The notes below the pieces were generated by a model, which was given only the letters and a program-made list of their open reading frames with translations, made no database searches and was not told the origin of the DNA. Made by a program: the position numbers and the translations under genes. Positions 1 to 7,684 of a stretch of 56,084 nt of DNA are shown one piece after another; the first letter of the stretch is position 1; every line of letters starts with the position of its first letter. This stretch comes from Granulicella aggregans (GTDB taxonomy: Bacteria > Acidobacteriota > Terriglobia > Terriglobales > Acidobacteriaceae). Where the stretch lies: contig NZ_JACHIP010000016.1 in the NCBI RefSeq assembly GCF_014203275.1, positions 1 through 56,084 on the forward strand, written 5' to 3'.

Positions 1-27
1 GAAGACTGCCGGCCACGAGAAACTCAG

Positions 28-234
28 CTAATCGTCTTCTGGAGTCTCGTCGAACTCTTTCAGTATCTCTTCTGCATTTTCGACATGATCGATTTGGACA
101 GACTCCACGCCTGAATTGAGAATAGGAATCCGACGGATGACGAGATCATCCATGGTCCTGTTGAACGCCTCGATTGCAATCTCTGCATACTTCTTCTCTG
201 TCAACACAAATGGAACAATTTTCACAAAACACAT
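28..234 (-). CDS. hypothetical small acidic-tailed protein
   Basis: I do not recognise this protein. It would be 68 aa from the ATG at 234. The frame also opens six codons earlier at a TTG (252), but the only Shine-Dalgarno-like stretch (GAAGAG) abuts that TTG and is too close. The product has a hydrophobic N-terminal third (CFVKIVPFVL), a charged middle and a run of Glu/Asp at the C-terminus. Nothing in the neighbourhood gives it a role except that it lies on the outer side of the replication origin. It may be a real accessory gene or a chance frame. Confidence 0.35.
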   Translation of the reverse strand: MCFVKIVPFVLTEKKYAEIAIEAFNRTMDDLVIRRIPILNSGVESVQIDHVENAEEILKEFDETPEDD

Positions 235-252
235 CAGTTTGGGCCCACACAA

Positions 253-1147
253 CTCTTCACATTAGCGATCTGTCCCAAGATAACAACTTAGGTTCCCCCA
301 AGAAATTGATTAGCAAGAGAGATTCCCCCCTTCGTAATGAAACAGCCTTACCTTGGTAAGTGTGCAGATCCATAAGAGTTCTGGAGGGAGCGCATTGCCG
401 TCAGTGCAACCGCACCTGAAAACAGATCTAGCAGTTGGGGAATTCCATCAAGAGACGCAGATGTTGCCGGTGGCATGCTGACGACTCCGAATCCTGGGAC
501 ACTGGGTTTGTGTATGAGATTCGGCAAGATAATGCTCAGGTCAACGATCAGATAAAGCTCAAGCGCGTGGTCGAGGTTTTACGAGTTCGCGGAGCAATTT
601 AACACGTTGGCGAATGGTGTTTGACGACCGGGAAATACGCTCTAGTTACGATTCGCCAGCGGACGGACTTTGATAATCGGTTCGTTCGAGTTTGCCTCTT
701 GAGTGCAAGAGGTTCCGACTGTCGAATTTCAATCAAAAACGGACCTTCCGCGTACACGCGATTATTGTGCCTCATCCGGCCTGAAAGAGTGTGGTGAAGT
801 GGCTGGATAGTAGGGTGTATTCGCCAGAATGCTGTGTGGCGACGAGTTCGTCCCAAGTCAATCGGGGCAAATTTTGAAATCAACCTAAAATGGCTCGCTG
901 GGCGCACGGGATAGCCATTCTTGGGGCTCCGGGGTGCAGCTTGGGTTCTAAATGCGTTGTAGGGCACTTTCTGCTCTGCCCCGCAGTCTTTCTCGATGTG
1001 AGGGATGCCTTTTTCTTGTTCTTGCTTTCATTAGGGAGCTTTTGCAGTTGCTTGTCCCTGCTTCTGTTTTGCGTCTTCTCCACAGGTATCGACTCCTGAA
1101 TTTCACTTGATCTCAAGTACACATGCTTCTCTTGCTTCCTATTAAGG
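253..1147. other. 900-bp stretch without a confident gene, upstream of the iterons
   Basis: No convincing gene is seen here. A 55-codon frame at 435-602 on the plus strand (TTG start, no ribosome-binding site) ends in a protein-like segment (FVYEIRQDNAQVNDQ, then a basic tail) and could be the relic of a gene. Longer frames on the minus strand at 599-1122 have low-complexity composition and run into the iteron array, so I treat them as chance. One inverted copy of the iteron lies at 741-755. A near-match to a DnaA box (TTCTCCACA, 1077-1085) and T-rich tracts near 1010-1080 are compatible with an origin, but they are not proof. Confidence 0.4.
741..755 (-). repeat. isolated inverted iteron copy
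   Basis: The 15 bases GGACCTTCCGCGTAC are the exact reverse complement of the iteron consensus GTACGCGGAAGGTCC, which is repeated in direct orientation from 1148. This single copy lies about 390 bp outside the array. Initiators of iteron plasmids commonly bind such distant or inverted copies for coupling or autoregulation. That role is inferred here. Confidence 0.7.
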
Positions 1148-1517
1148 GTACGCGGAAGGTCCTGTGGAAATACGCGGAGGGTCTGCAGTTTGTACGCGGA
1201 AGGTCCAGCTGCTGTACGCGGGAAGTCCGCCCGATCGTACGCGGAAGGTCTTCGGGTTTTAGCGGTTTTCTTAGGTTTTTGTGGAAAGAAACAGTCTCAA
1301 ATTGGATCGGGCCGTACGCGGAAGGTCCGTTTCTCGAGCAAACCGGACATGTAGGCAGATGTTCGTCGCTCTTGGGCGTACGCGGAAGGTCCGTTTTCGT
1401 ACGCGGAAGGTCCGATTAGACGACAAAGCGATCAAATGTGGTGAATTTTCTTCCGCCGTACGCGGAGGGTCCATATGGTCGCGAATTGAAGCGAAAAATT
1501 CTGTACGTGTAGGGTCC
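1148..1517 (+). repeat. oriV: iteron array, probable plasmid replication origin
   Basis: Ten direct copies of a 15-bp unit, consensus GTACGCGGAAGGTCC, start at 1148, 1170, 1192, 1214, 1237, 1314, 1378, 1399, 1458 and 1503. The first five are spaced 22-23 bp, about two helical turns, so an initiator would bind one face of the helix. Copies at 1170, 1214, 1458 and 1503 carry one to three changes, and the last (GTACGTGTAGGGTCC) is the most diverged. A T-rich gap at 1252-1300 between copies five and six could serve as the unwinding region. The array begins 11 bp past the stop of the adjacent initiator gene, an arrangement typical of iteron plasmids. Binding by that initiator is inferred from position. 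Confidence 0.85.
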
Positions 1518-1527
1518 ACTTTTTCAG

Positions 1528-2511
1528 CTAATTCGCTGCGCTGAGGCGCCTTATTCTCTTTTTAGTTGGGTCGTCTGGGAGCAAGGGCTGAACGGCTCGG
1601 TCCACCCAAACGCCCTCCTTAACCACATCGATTCTTATCTCGGGCCAGAGGATTCGGAGCTGTTGTATCGCCTTTTTCACGCTTTGTTTGAACCGGCGGG
1701 GGTTCGTGTCATCTTGAGGAAACTGCTCTCTTAAGCCGGACCAAGGAATGACGGTTTCGCTCTGAGCGCAGTAGCAACGGTAGACAAAAAAAGTGAGGAG
1801 ATCTTGGAGCTGCGGCCCTCCCTTTTGACCCTGAAGCTGCATCCACAGGCGACGAGGAATGGCGACATGATGCTTCTTTATATCCTGGAAGAAGCGCTCT
1901 TCAAGCTGGATGCCGAAGGGGTTTTCTAAGCCTGGAATCGACTTTTGCCCATTGCTTTCCGCCTTCAACTGCACGGTCAAATTGTTGGGTAAATTGGACG
2001 AAGCGATCATCGGAAGCATCACCGTCTGCGTCGATCCGCTCGACCTACGTTCGATGCCAATCACGAGTCCGGTCAGGCGGCTGAGGCGAGCCGCCAACTC
2101 TTTTACCCGATCCCCGTTGCGGCTCTTGCCTGTCTCTCGAAGATAGTCGCTTGCGCTCTTGATCGTTACGAAAGCTGTGTCAGAGTTGATTGCCTTATCA
2201 AAAAGCCAAGCCATCAGGTGCCGGTCATTCCCGAAGGCCATTCCGATGCCATTGATTCCTGCCGTGAAGGTCACGCGAAGAGTTGATCCGTCGCTGAGCC
2301 TGGCTGATCGCACGACCTGCCTCTCTTCAGTGGGCCTATATGGAAGAGTGCAAAGAATGAGGGCCTGCGCCATCTTGATAACTTCATCGCCGAGCACGCC
2401 GGTGTCGCGGTCGTCGCGAAGGGCGACAACGCGGTCGACAGAGCTTTCAATAGCCGATTTGCGCTCCTTGGCGTAATCGCGGCCTTTCCGTTCTATGACC
2501 ATTTGGCTCAT
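1528..2511 (-). CDS. repA: plasmid replication initiator, RepA_C-type
   Basis: This 327-aa protein resembles plasmid-encoded RepA initiators (RepA_C family). Recognisable family stretches are ALILCTLPYRPT near residue 50, then DGSTLRVTFTAG and the MAFGNDRHLMAWLFDKAI block around residues 75-110. A basic C-terminal end (DPTKKRIRRLSAAN) follows. Such proteins bind iterons and open the origin; the ten-copy iteron array starts 11 bp beyond its stop codon, which supports the call. Its ATG at 2511 has only a weak AAGG upstream. The 5' region carries ACTCTCATAC, the motif that recurs in the partition centromere, so rep expression may be linked to the partition proteins (inference). The length is normal and no lesion is seen. 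Confidence 0.8.
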   Translation of the reverse strand: MSQMVIERKGRDYAKERKSAIESSVDRVVALRDDRDTGVLGDEVIKMAQALILCTLPYRPTEERQVVRSARLSDGSTLRVTFTAGINGIGMAFGNDRHLMAWLFDKAINSDTAFVTIKSASDYLRETGKSRNGDRVKELAARLSRLTGLVIGIERRSSGSTQTVMLPMIASSNLPNNLTVQLKAESNGQKSIPGLENPFGIQLEERFFQDIKKHHVAIPRRLWMQLQGQKGGPQLQDLLTFFVYRCYCAQSETVIPWSGLREQFPQDDTNPRRFKQSVKKAIQQLRILWPEIRIDVVKEGVWVDRAVQPLLPDDPTKKRIRRLSAAN

Positions 2512-2620
2512 ACAAGACCTTTTCTGAACTTACTTACTCTAGCAAGTGTTTCCGCGAGGAGGCAGGTGCTTGACGACAGTAGGACTCTCATACACTCATA
2601 CTATACGTTGGAATTTCGCC
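2512..2620 (-). promoter_or_regulatory. rep upstream region with centromere-type motif
   Basis: The region between repA and the next gene contains ACTCTCATAC (2584-2593) followed directly by a second ACTCATAC-like half. The same ten-base core occurs repeatedly in the candidate centromere at 4315-4990, about 2 kb away. A short iteron-like fragment, TTCCGCG, lies at 2550-2556. No clear -35/-10 pair could be fixed. Control of rep by a partition or plasmid regulator is an inference from the shared motif. Confidence 0.45.
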
Positions 2621-3169
2621 TTATTTGAGGAAAGATCGGTAGTAGTCCATTTCTTTTGCGAGCGCTGCTTCTGCCGCAGATTCTTCCAGATCAACGACAG
2701 GTTCATATCGCGACGCGAACGCTGCCACATCATCTCTAAGAATCGTTGCGAGGTAGACGAGGATTTCAGCAAGTTGTTCTAGAGATTGAAATTGAAGTTT
2801 GAGCTCTCCGCGGCAAAGGCTTAGTCCGGTCGGCGGCGCATCCAAGTCAGCGTGATTGTCCTGCAACGAGAGGGTGCGAATCTGTCGGCGAACCCGGCGA
2901 CCGCCGGCTCCCCGCAACTTTGCATATGCTTCGGTCGGATCGGCGGCCTCGTAAAGGCAGGTCAACAACCGGAGCAGCTCTTCCCTCTCCACTAGCCTGG
3001 CTCGCCCCACCGCGACACTAGGCATCGTCGCGATCAAATGTTGCGCAGATCTGGCCTGGATGGCGAAAAGGCGTTGCAGGTCCTTTCGGTCATAGTGTGA
3101 CCGTGAAGATTCCGAAACTACGCGCAAGATTGATCCCAGTCGATCGAGCCACGATAAGGTACGTGCCAA
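2621..3169 (-). CDS. hypothetical plasmid protein, helical
   Basis: I cannot name this 182-aa protein. It begins at a TTG (3169) with a weak GGGGA upstream. It is predicted mainly helical and charged. Residues around 25-50 (YDRKDLQRLFAIQARSAQHL) read like a helix-turn-helix, which would suggest a DNA-binding regulator. The middle (RRVRRQIRTL) is basic and the C-terminus acidic. It lies between the initiator and the tyrosine recombinase, on the same strand as rep, in the backbone region, so a maintenance or copy-control role is possible but unproven. Confidence 0.55.
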   Translation of the reverse strand: MARTLSWLDRLGSILRVVSESSRSHYDRKDLQRLFAIQARSAQHLIATMPSVAVGRARLVEREELLRLLTCLYEAADPTEAYAKLRGAGGRRVRRQIRTLSLQDNHADLDAPPTGLSLCRGELKLQFQSLEQLAEILVYLATILRDDVAAFASRYEPVVDLEESAAEAALAKEMDYYRSFLK

Positions 3170-3213
3170 ATTCCGTCCCCGGATCCAGTCGATCAGCGGG
3201 CCTCCTCATCTAT

Positions 3214-3233
3214 TATTGCGCGTAAGCGCAATA
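3214..3233. promoter_or_regulatory. short perfect inverted repeat upstream of recombinase
   Basis: TATTGCGC and GCGCAATA flank a 4-base centre (GTAA) at 3214-3233. The symmetry and its place between two divergent genes (the 182-aa gene on minus, the recombinase on plus) suggest an operator, possibly for the helix-turn-helix-like protein next to it. A hairpin without a T-run is the other reading. Confidence 0.4.
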
Positions 3234-3262
3234 TAGACCTACCACTAAAACTGATGTTTCTG

Positions 3263-3290
3263 ACTTTTGATAATGTACGTTATCCAAAGT
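3263..3290 (+). other. XerCD/dif-like recombination site
   Basis: Two 11-bp arms, ACTTTTGATAA (3263-3273) and TTATCCAAAGT (3280-3290), flank a 6-bp centre, TGTACG. The right arm reversed is ACTTTGGATAA, so 10 of 11 positions match. This is the 11-6-11 layout of dif, cer and related Xer sites, and the inner TAA/TTA edges match dif as well. It sits 25 bp upstream of the ATG I choose for a tyrosine recombinase gene, as difSL does upstream of xerS. Plasmid-multimer resolution is the likely role. A role as an attachment site is the alternative. Confidence 0.65.
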
Positions 3291-3314
3291 GAGGTATGCT
3301 GGGACGCAGAAAAC

Positions 3315-4307
3315 ATGGAACTTGCACTCTTCCATCCCGCCTCCCACTTCCCTGGCTCTTGGCAGACACTCAATCCGCCTCCGGCCATTCTTAGGCTGCT
3401 TGAAGGGGTCGAACGCAGTCTTACGGCTGAGAACTCGCGTCGGGCCTACCGTACTTCCCTCCTCCAGTTCTTCACCTGGTGCGGCTCTGGTAAGGGCGAT
3501 GGTAGATTCTCACGGTTGAGCGTTCTTCAATACAAGGATGACCTGATTGGCTCCAGCAAACGGCAGCAGAACGGCGAGTGGGGACGGAAATACTCGCCTG
3601 CCACGGTAAACCTTCGGTTGGCTGCTGTCCGTGCGCTTGCACAAGAGGCCGCCGACGCGGGGATACTTGATCAAAATGAAGCTGCAGCGATCCGTCGAAT
3701 TCGTGGAGAAAAGCAATCTGGCTCAAGGATCGGCAATTGGCTGCAGAAATCTCAGGTAGACGTAGTGTTGAAATCTGTAGACCGTAGATCTATTCGCGGG
3801 AAGCGTGACTATGCAATTGTCGCTGTCCTCTTCGCCACTGCTCTTCGTCGTCGAGAACTCGTTGAACTTCAGGTCGCGACGATGCAGCAACGAGACGGCC
3901 AATGGGGCCTTATTGGGCTCCGCGGTAAAGGCGGAAAGATTCGCAATATCAGCCTTCCGGAGTGGGTGAGACTGGCAATCGTGGATTGGCTACTGGCTAC
4001 ACAGATTGTGCAAGGCGCAGTATTCCGGAGTATCTCCCGCCACGGGAAGCTGGGAAGCCAACAAATGTCTGAGGAGAGTGTGAAAATCATACTGTCACAC
4101 TATGCAACTTTATGTGGGCATAACACCTTCCGACCGCATGATGCTCGCCGAACTTGCGCACGGCTTTGCCGAAGCGGCAACGCTGCCTTAGAAGATGTAC
4201 AGGAACTCTTAGGGCATTCATCCATCCAAACTACGGAACGGTATCTCGGCAAAACTGACGGATTTGGAAGAGCTATAACAGACTTGATCTGCGCCCCTAC
4301 AGTGTGA
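3315..4307 (+). CDS. tyrosine recombinase, XerC/D-like
   Basis: A site-specific recombinase of 330 aa from the ATG at 3315. The N-terminal half is the helical core-binding domain (SLTAENSRRAYRTSLLQFF). The C-terminal half has the catalytic set: Arg in ATALRRRELVEL, Lys in GKGGKIRNISL, the HDARR box, the His of ELLGHSSIQTT and the tyrosine of ERYLG. The frame is open back to a TTG at 3267, but that stretch is occupied by the dif-like site at 3263-3290, so I take the later ATG, although it lacks a clear ribosome-binding site. With the site next to it, the pair probably forms the plasmid's dimer-resolution system. Integrase activity is the alternative. Confidence 0.85.
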   Translation: MELALFHPASHFPGSWQTLNPPPAILRLLEGVERSLTAENSRRAYRTSLLQFFTWCGSGKGDGRFSRLSVLQYKDDLIGSSKRQQNGEWGRKYSPATVNLRLAAVRALAQEAADAGILDQNEAAAIRRIRGEKQSGSRIGNWLQKSQVDVVLKSVDRRSIRGKRDYAIVAVLFATALRRRELVELQVATMQQRDGQWGLIGLRGKGGKIRNISLPEWVRLAIVDWLLATQIVQGAVFRSISRHGKLGSQQMSEESVKIILSHYATLCGHNTFRPHDARRTCARLCRSGNAALEDVQELLGHSSIQTTERYLGKTDGFGRAITDLICAPTV

Positions 4308-4510
4308 CAGTCCTACTCTCATATGGTCGTAGAACCATCCCATGTTTAGGCTATTCGGCTAAGCAGTGGATGCATAAGTCGGTACAGATTGTGTCACATG
4401 ATCGTACAGTAAGAGACACGTACTGTGTGACTCTCATACGATACTCCTGATGCGGAGCACCGCTAATTGAGAAATGCTTCAGAAACTCGCCAAATATCCG
4501 TCCCTAATAG

Positions 4511-4700
4511 GTATGAGTGTCCTACTGTCATACTAGCGGCAAATGAGCGTAAGCCGTATGACTCAGTCTCCCACTCTCACACGCACGGCCGAAAGAGCAT
4601 GGCAGGTCGATCACGCCTGCATGCATCGTCAATATGGGACTGCAGAGAGTTGTCGGAGAGTATGAGAGTAGGTACCTCATACAGAGGTTTGTGTAGCCAA
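4511..4700 (+). repeat. centromere repeat unit A
   Basis: The unit opens with GTATGAGTGT, continues with a TACTGTCATAC, then CACTCTCACAC (4572-4582) and a GATCACGCC, and closes with the inverted pair GTATGAG (4660-4666) / CTCATAC (4676-4682) around AGTAGGTAC. It ends in TGTAGCCAA. The same order of elements recurs in unit B at 4770-4960. Confidence 0.75.
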
Positions 4701-4769
4701 TTCTCTTGATTGGAGCCCGCTTTATCGGGAAATGCTCTGGCGCGCCGCCAGTCACCCGTCAGGGGACAC

Positions 4770-4960
4770 GTATGAGTGTCATACTGTCATACATCTGGAG
4801 GCGAGTTGAGATAGGTTGTCTACGCGTAATCTCCTACTCTCACACATACGGCAAAAGCGCTGCAATCGATCACGGCCACACAATCACTGTCAAAGCAGTT
4901 TCACTAACTCTATTGGAGAGTGTGAGAGTAGGTACCTCACACAGAGGCCTACGTAGCCAA
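4770..4960 (+). repeat. centromere repeat unit B
   Basis: This is the diverged second copy of unit A: GTATGAGTGT, TACTGTCATAC, TACTCTCACAC (4835-4845), GATCACGGCC, then GTGTGAG (4920-4926) / CTCACAC (4936-4942) around the same AGTAGGTAC, and CGTAGCCAA at the end. Where unit A has GTATGAG/CTCATAC this unit has GTGTGAG/CTCACAC, so both arms have changed together. Confidence 0.75.
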
Positions 4961-5019
4961 ACGGCTGCCTGCGGCCTACAGTATGAGAGTATGATGTTGA
5001 GCGGTTAGGAGAGTAAGAC

Positions 5020-5634
5020 TTGAAAATCGCGTTCTTGGCTAAAAAGGGTGGGGCAGGGAAGACGACCTCAAGCCTCCTCGTTGCAGAAGCTTTGAGGCAG
5101 GCTGGGAACCATGTAGCCTTACAGGACTTTGACAAACAGGGTTCAAGCACAAAAAGCATCCGGCACTCAGGCTCCGAGGTGGAGATAGCTGTACCGAAGA
5201 GCCAATACACCTACATCGTCTTCGATACCCCTCCCAATCTCGAGCACGCGGCCAGCTTGGTTGCTGTCCAACAAGCAGATGTAATTATCATCGTGACCGG
5301 CCAGACGGTGGTTGACTTCTGGGAGGTCAGCGAAGCGGTGGAGTTCGCCGAGAAGACAAATCCCCGCGCGGCTGTCCGCGTGCTCATCAATCGTGTGAAA
5401 TCTGGAACCATCCTGGCCCGTAGCGTAGACGATTCAGTTGCGGCCCTGAAAATCAAAGCACTCAAGACTCAAATACCAGACCGGCAGGTCTTCGCTCATT
5501 TTGTGGGGGGAGGCGGCTGGAACGTACTTGATCGCAGCGCTCAGGCGCTCGCGGGAAAGTTGGCTTTGGAAATCGTGAGTCTTCCACAAACTTCTTCTCT
5601 GGAGCAGGGAAGCAAAGAACAAGCGAGGGCGTAA
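5020..5634 (+). CDS. parA: ParA-family partition ATPase (short, ParF-like)
   Basis: This is the partition ATPase that would bind nucleoid DNA and move plasmid copies. It is 204 aa, the short type without an N-terminal helix-turn-helix. The deviant Walker A box KKGGAGKTTSS starts at residue 8, and the Walker A' region reads QDFDKQGS (family usually DxDPQ). FDTPP near residue 67 is the Walker B, and VLINRVKSG lies near 120. The start is TTG at 5020, chosen because AGGAG (5007-5011) lies eight bases upstream and the frame is closed just before. It is followed after eight bases by the small partner gene and preceded by the repeat-rich centromere. Length and layout match ParF/ParG-type systems. 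Confidence 0.9.
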   Translation: MKIAFLAKKGGAGKTTSSLLVAEALRQAGNHVALQDFDKQGSSTKSIRHSGSEVEIAVPKSQYTYIVFDTPPNLEHAASLVAVQQADVIIIVTGQTVVDFWEVSEAVEFAEKTNPRAAVRVLINRVKSGTILARSVDDSVAALKIKALKTQIPDRQVFAHFVGGGGWNVLDRSAQALAGKLALEIVSLPQTSSLEQGSKEQARA

Positions 5635-5642
5635 CCGATCCC

Positions 5643-6095
5643 ATGGCAAAAGCAAAATATAACCCTCTTCAGGCTATTCACAACGACCCACTCGCTGGCC
5701 TAAAAGCAGCGACTACCGAACGAGTAGACGCTGAGTCGTCTACGATCCAGGAAGATTCAGGAAGTCAGGATAGTAACTTAGGAACAAGCAACAACGATCC
5801 AGCCCCCATCCAAGCGCCGCCGCCTCAGGCGGCTCGTCCGCAGTTGTCGAGTGCGCCCATAAAGCCGCTCTCCCCATCACTGAAGCCATCCCGAAATACG
5901 GTTTACCTCTACCCGGAGGATCTGACTAAATTACGCCAGCTCAGCGGCTACGCTTCCACCGAACATGGGATTCGAGCCAATGACAGCATGATCGTACGCG
6001 CCGCACTTTCGCTAATCGAGACAGACGTGAGGTTTCTTCATGCGCTGAAGGATGCGGTTTTATCTGATCGCAGGCGAACCCCGAAACACTCTTGA
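5643..6095 (+). CDS. centromere-binding partner, ribbon-helix-helix-like
   Basis: This 150-aa protein follows parA by eight bases and is probably translated with it. Residues 1-80 are low-complexity (Ser, Pro, Gln, Asp), like the flexible tails of ParG proteins. Residues 85-130 contain NTVYLYPEDLTKLRQLSG and NDSMIVRAALSLIE, the pattern of a beta strand followed by two helices seen in ribbon-helix-helix DNA-binding domains. The C-terminus is basic (DRRRTPKHS). By position and fold it would bind the repeats at 4315-4990, stimulate ParA and repress the operon. The tail is longer than usual for ParG. A plain transcription factor is the alternative. Confidence 0.65.
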   Translation: MAKAKYNPLQAIHNDPLAGLKAATTERVDAESSTIQEDSGSQDSNLGTSNNDPAPIQAPPPQAARPQLSSAPIKPLSPSLKPSRNTVYLYPEDLTKLRQLSGYASTEHGIRANDSMIVRAALSLIETDVRFLHALKDAVLSDRRRTPKHS

Positions 6096-6340
6096 TGATC
6101 CATCACTCGCTGACGAGGACATCCACACTCGCGCCCGCTGTTCGCGCTCCGAATTGTTGCATGCTGGAGGTGAGACTTTTACCGCGCCAACCGTGTGGTC
6201 GCAATTTAGTGCAAGTGTAATCGAGCCGCACAAGACCATCCAGCACCCGATGCACGATTTGGATGTCAGGCTGCTGGGCGCGGGTTCGATTAGCAGGCTT
6301 TGGCGAAACCCCACAACCGTTTGGCAAAGAACAAGGGCTG

Positions 6341-7397
6341 TCAAGAATTGTCGGTCGTTTGTGACGCGCTCCATTCCTTGAGCTTTTGCTGAAGCTCGTC
6401 CTTGCTGGGAAGATAGAGTTGGTACTCCCGGGCATGAATGTTGGCGTCTTTGGGAAGAGTGATCTCGACTAGCGCCTCGTTGTTTGATTTACAGAGAATG
6501 ATGCCGATCGTAGATTGTTCGGCTTCGGTTTTCATAAAGCGATCGAAGTAGTTGACGTACATCTGCATCTGGCCGAGGTCCTGGTGGGTCAGCTTGCCAA
6601 TCTTCAAATCGACCAAGACGTAGCAATGAAGCAGGCGGTTGTAGAGCACCAAATCGACAAAGAAGTGTTCCTCGTCAAACGTGAATCGCTTCTGGCGTGC
6701 TTCGAATAGGAAACCCTTGCCCAGCTCAAGAAGAAACCGCTCGACGTGGTCAACTATGGCTGCTTCAAGGTCCGATTCCGAGTAGCTGACTTTCTCCTCC
6801 AGCCCTAAGAATTCGAGCACGTATGGTTCTTTCAGCAGATCTTGAGGTTTGGCGATCAGTTGTCCCTGCCGGGACAGTTCTCGGATCGATGCCTGATCTG
6901 TGCTCAACGCCAGACGCTCGTAAAGCGCTGTATTGAATTTGGCGCTTGAGTTCGCGCAGTGTTCAACCTTGTTCCGAGGCCTCTATCTCGTGAAACGAGC
7001 GCTGGGCTGCTTCCTTAAGCCCTAAAAGGAAGACGTGATGAGACCAGCTGAGAGCGGCCCTGCGCTCTTCTTCGACCGATTTCCCAGACACTGTCTGGGA
7101 TATCTCTCGGCCACGGTTGGGGTACGTCAGGTGAAACCGGCGCATGTACTCAAGATTGCTTCGCGAAAACCCGTTGTCGAAGTCGGCTGTAAGGCGCTCC
7201 GCCAGTTCCATAAGCAACTGCTTTCCATACTCTGCACGGTCTGCGACCCGCTATTCCTGCTCCACAATCCGACGGCCAATCTCGTAGGTCGTATAAACCT
7301 GGAGGAAATTGATACCCCTCGACGCTGACTGACGCCCGGACAGGATCAACGATCGAATACCGTTCAACAAATCGAGAGGGTTGAGTGCTGCGGCCAT
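6341..7397 (-). pseudogene. DUF1016/YhcG-family nuclease, broken
   Basis: Conserved parts of a PDDEXK-type DUF1016 (YhcG) protein are all here but in pieces. From ATG 7397 it reads NGIRSLILSGRQSASRGINF and YEIGRRIVEQE, then a TAG at 7251-7253, where the family has Gln. It resumes as EYGKQLLMELAERLTADF and SRSNLEYMRRFHLTYP, ending at TGA (6963-6965), where Trp is usual. A one-base shift near 6935 then leads into ALYERLALSTDQASIRELSR and the nuclease domain (FFVDLVLYNRLLHCYVLVDLK), which ends intact at 6341. Three independent lesions mean decay rather than a sequencing error. The intact C-terminal part (188 codons) might still be translated. Confidence 0.85.
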
Positions 7398-7684
7398 AAC
7401 GAAGTATAGGAGTTTCAGCTGGGCTCGTTCACTGAGCCGGGTGGACCTCGTCCATTATCCTGCCGCACTCATACACGCCGGGAACGCTTCCCACTCGCCG
7501 CAGGGTCCCGGGCCTTCTTGACGAATGGGAATCCGCCACCGAGTGGGAATAGCAAGCCTTCTCACAAATGTCTTAAGACAGCCGCGTTCTTATCGCCATT
7601 CACCCCCGTGAGGAAGCGAACTTCGAAATGAACGCGCTTAGGGGTGGTGACAAGGACGACCGACACCGTACCGGAGATGACGTT

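Larger units (their letters stand above)
4315..4990 (+). repeat. candidate partition centromere (parS/parH-type)
   Basis: The 700 bp between the recombinase and parA contain no gene but are full of repeats. The core ACTCTCAYAY, in either orientation, occurs at 4315, 4430, 4573, 4660, 4836, 4920 and 4981. Two diverged 190-bp units (4511-4700 and 4770-4960) repeat the same succession of motifs. Centromeres of ParF/ParG-type systems lie upstream of the parA-like gene, and TP228 ParG binds ACTC tetramers, which occur in the core here. The last copy is 30 bp from the parA start, so autorepression is likely. Function is inferred from place and motif, not shown. Confidence 0.7.

Noticed and set aside
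1077..1085. DnaA box TTCTCCACA
   Set aside because: One mismatch to the consensus and single; such a match is expected by chance, so it is mentioned only as a possibility.
599..1122. Two minus-strand frames of 122 and 80 codons beside the iterons
   Set aside because: They are rich in Arg, Pro and Ser, lack ribosome-binding sites, overlap one another and run across an iteron copy; I take them as chance frames.
1148..1251. Short regularly spaced repeats that could suggest a CRISPR array
   Set aside because: The 15-bp repeats have only 7-8 bp between them, lie next to rep and have no cas genes, so they are iterons.
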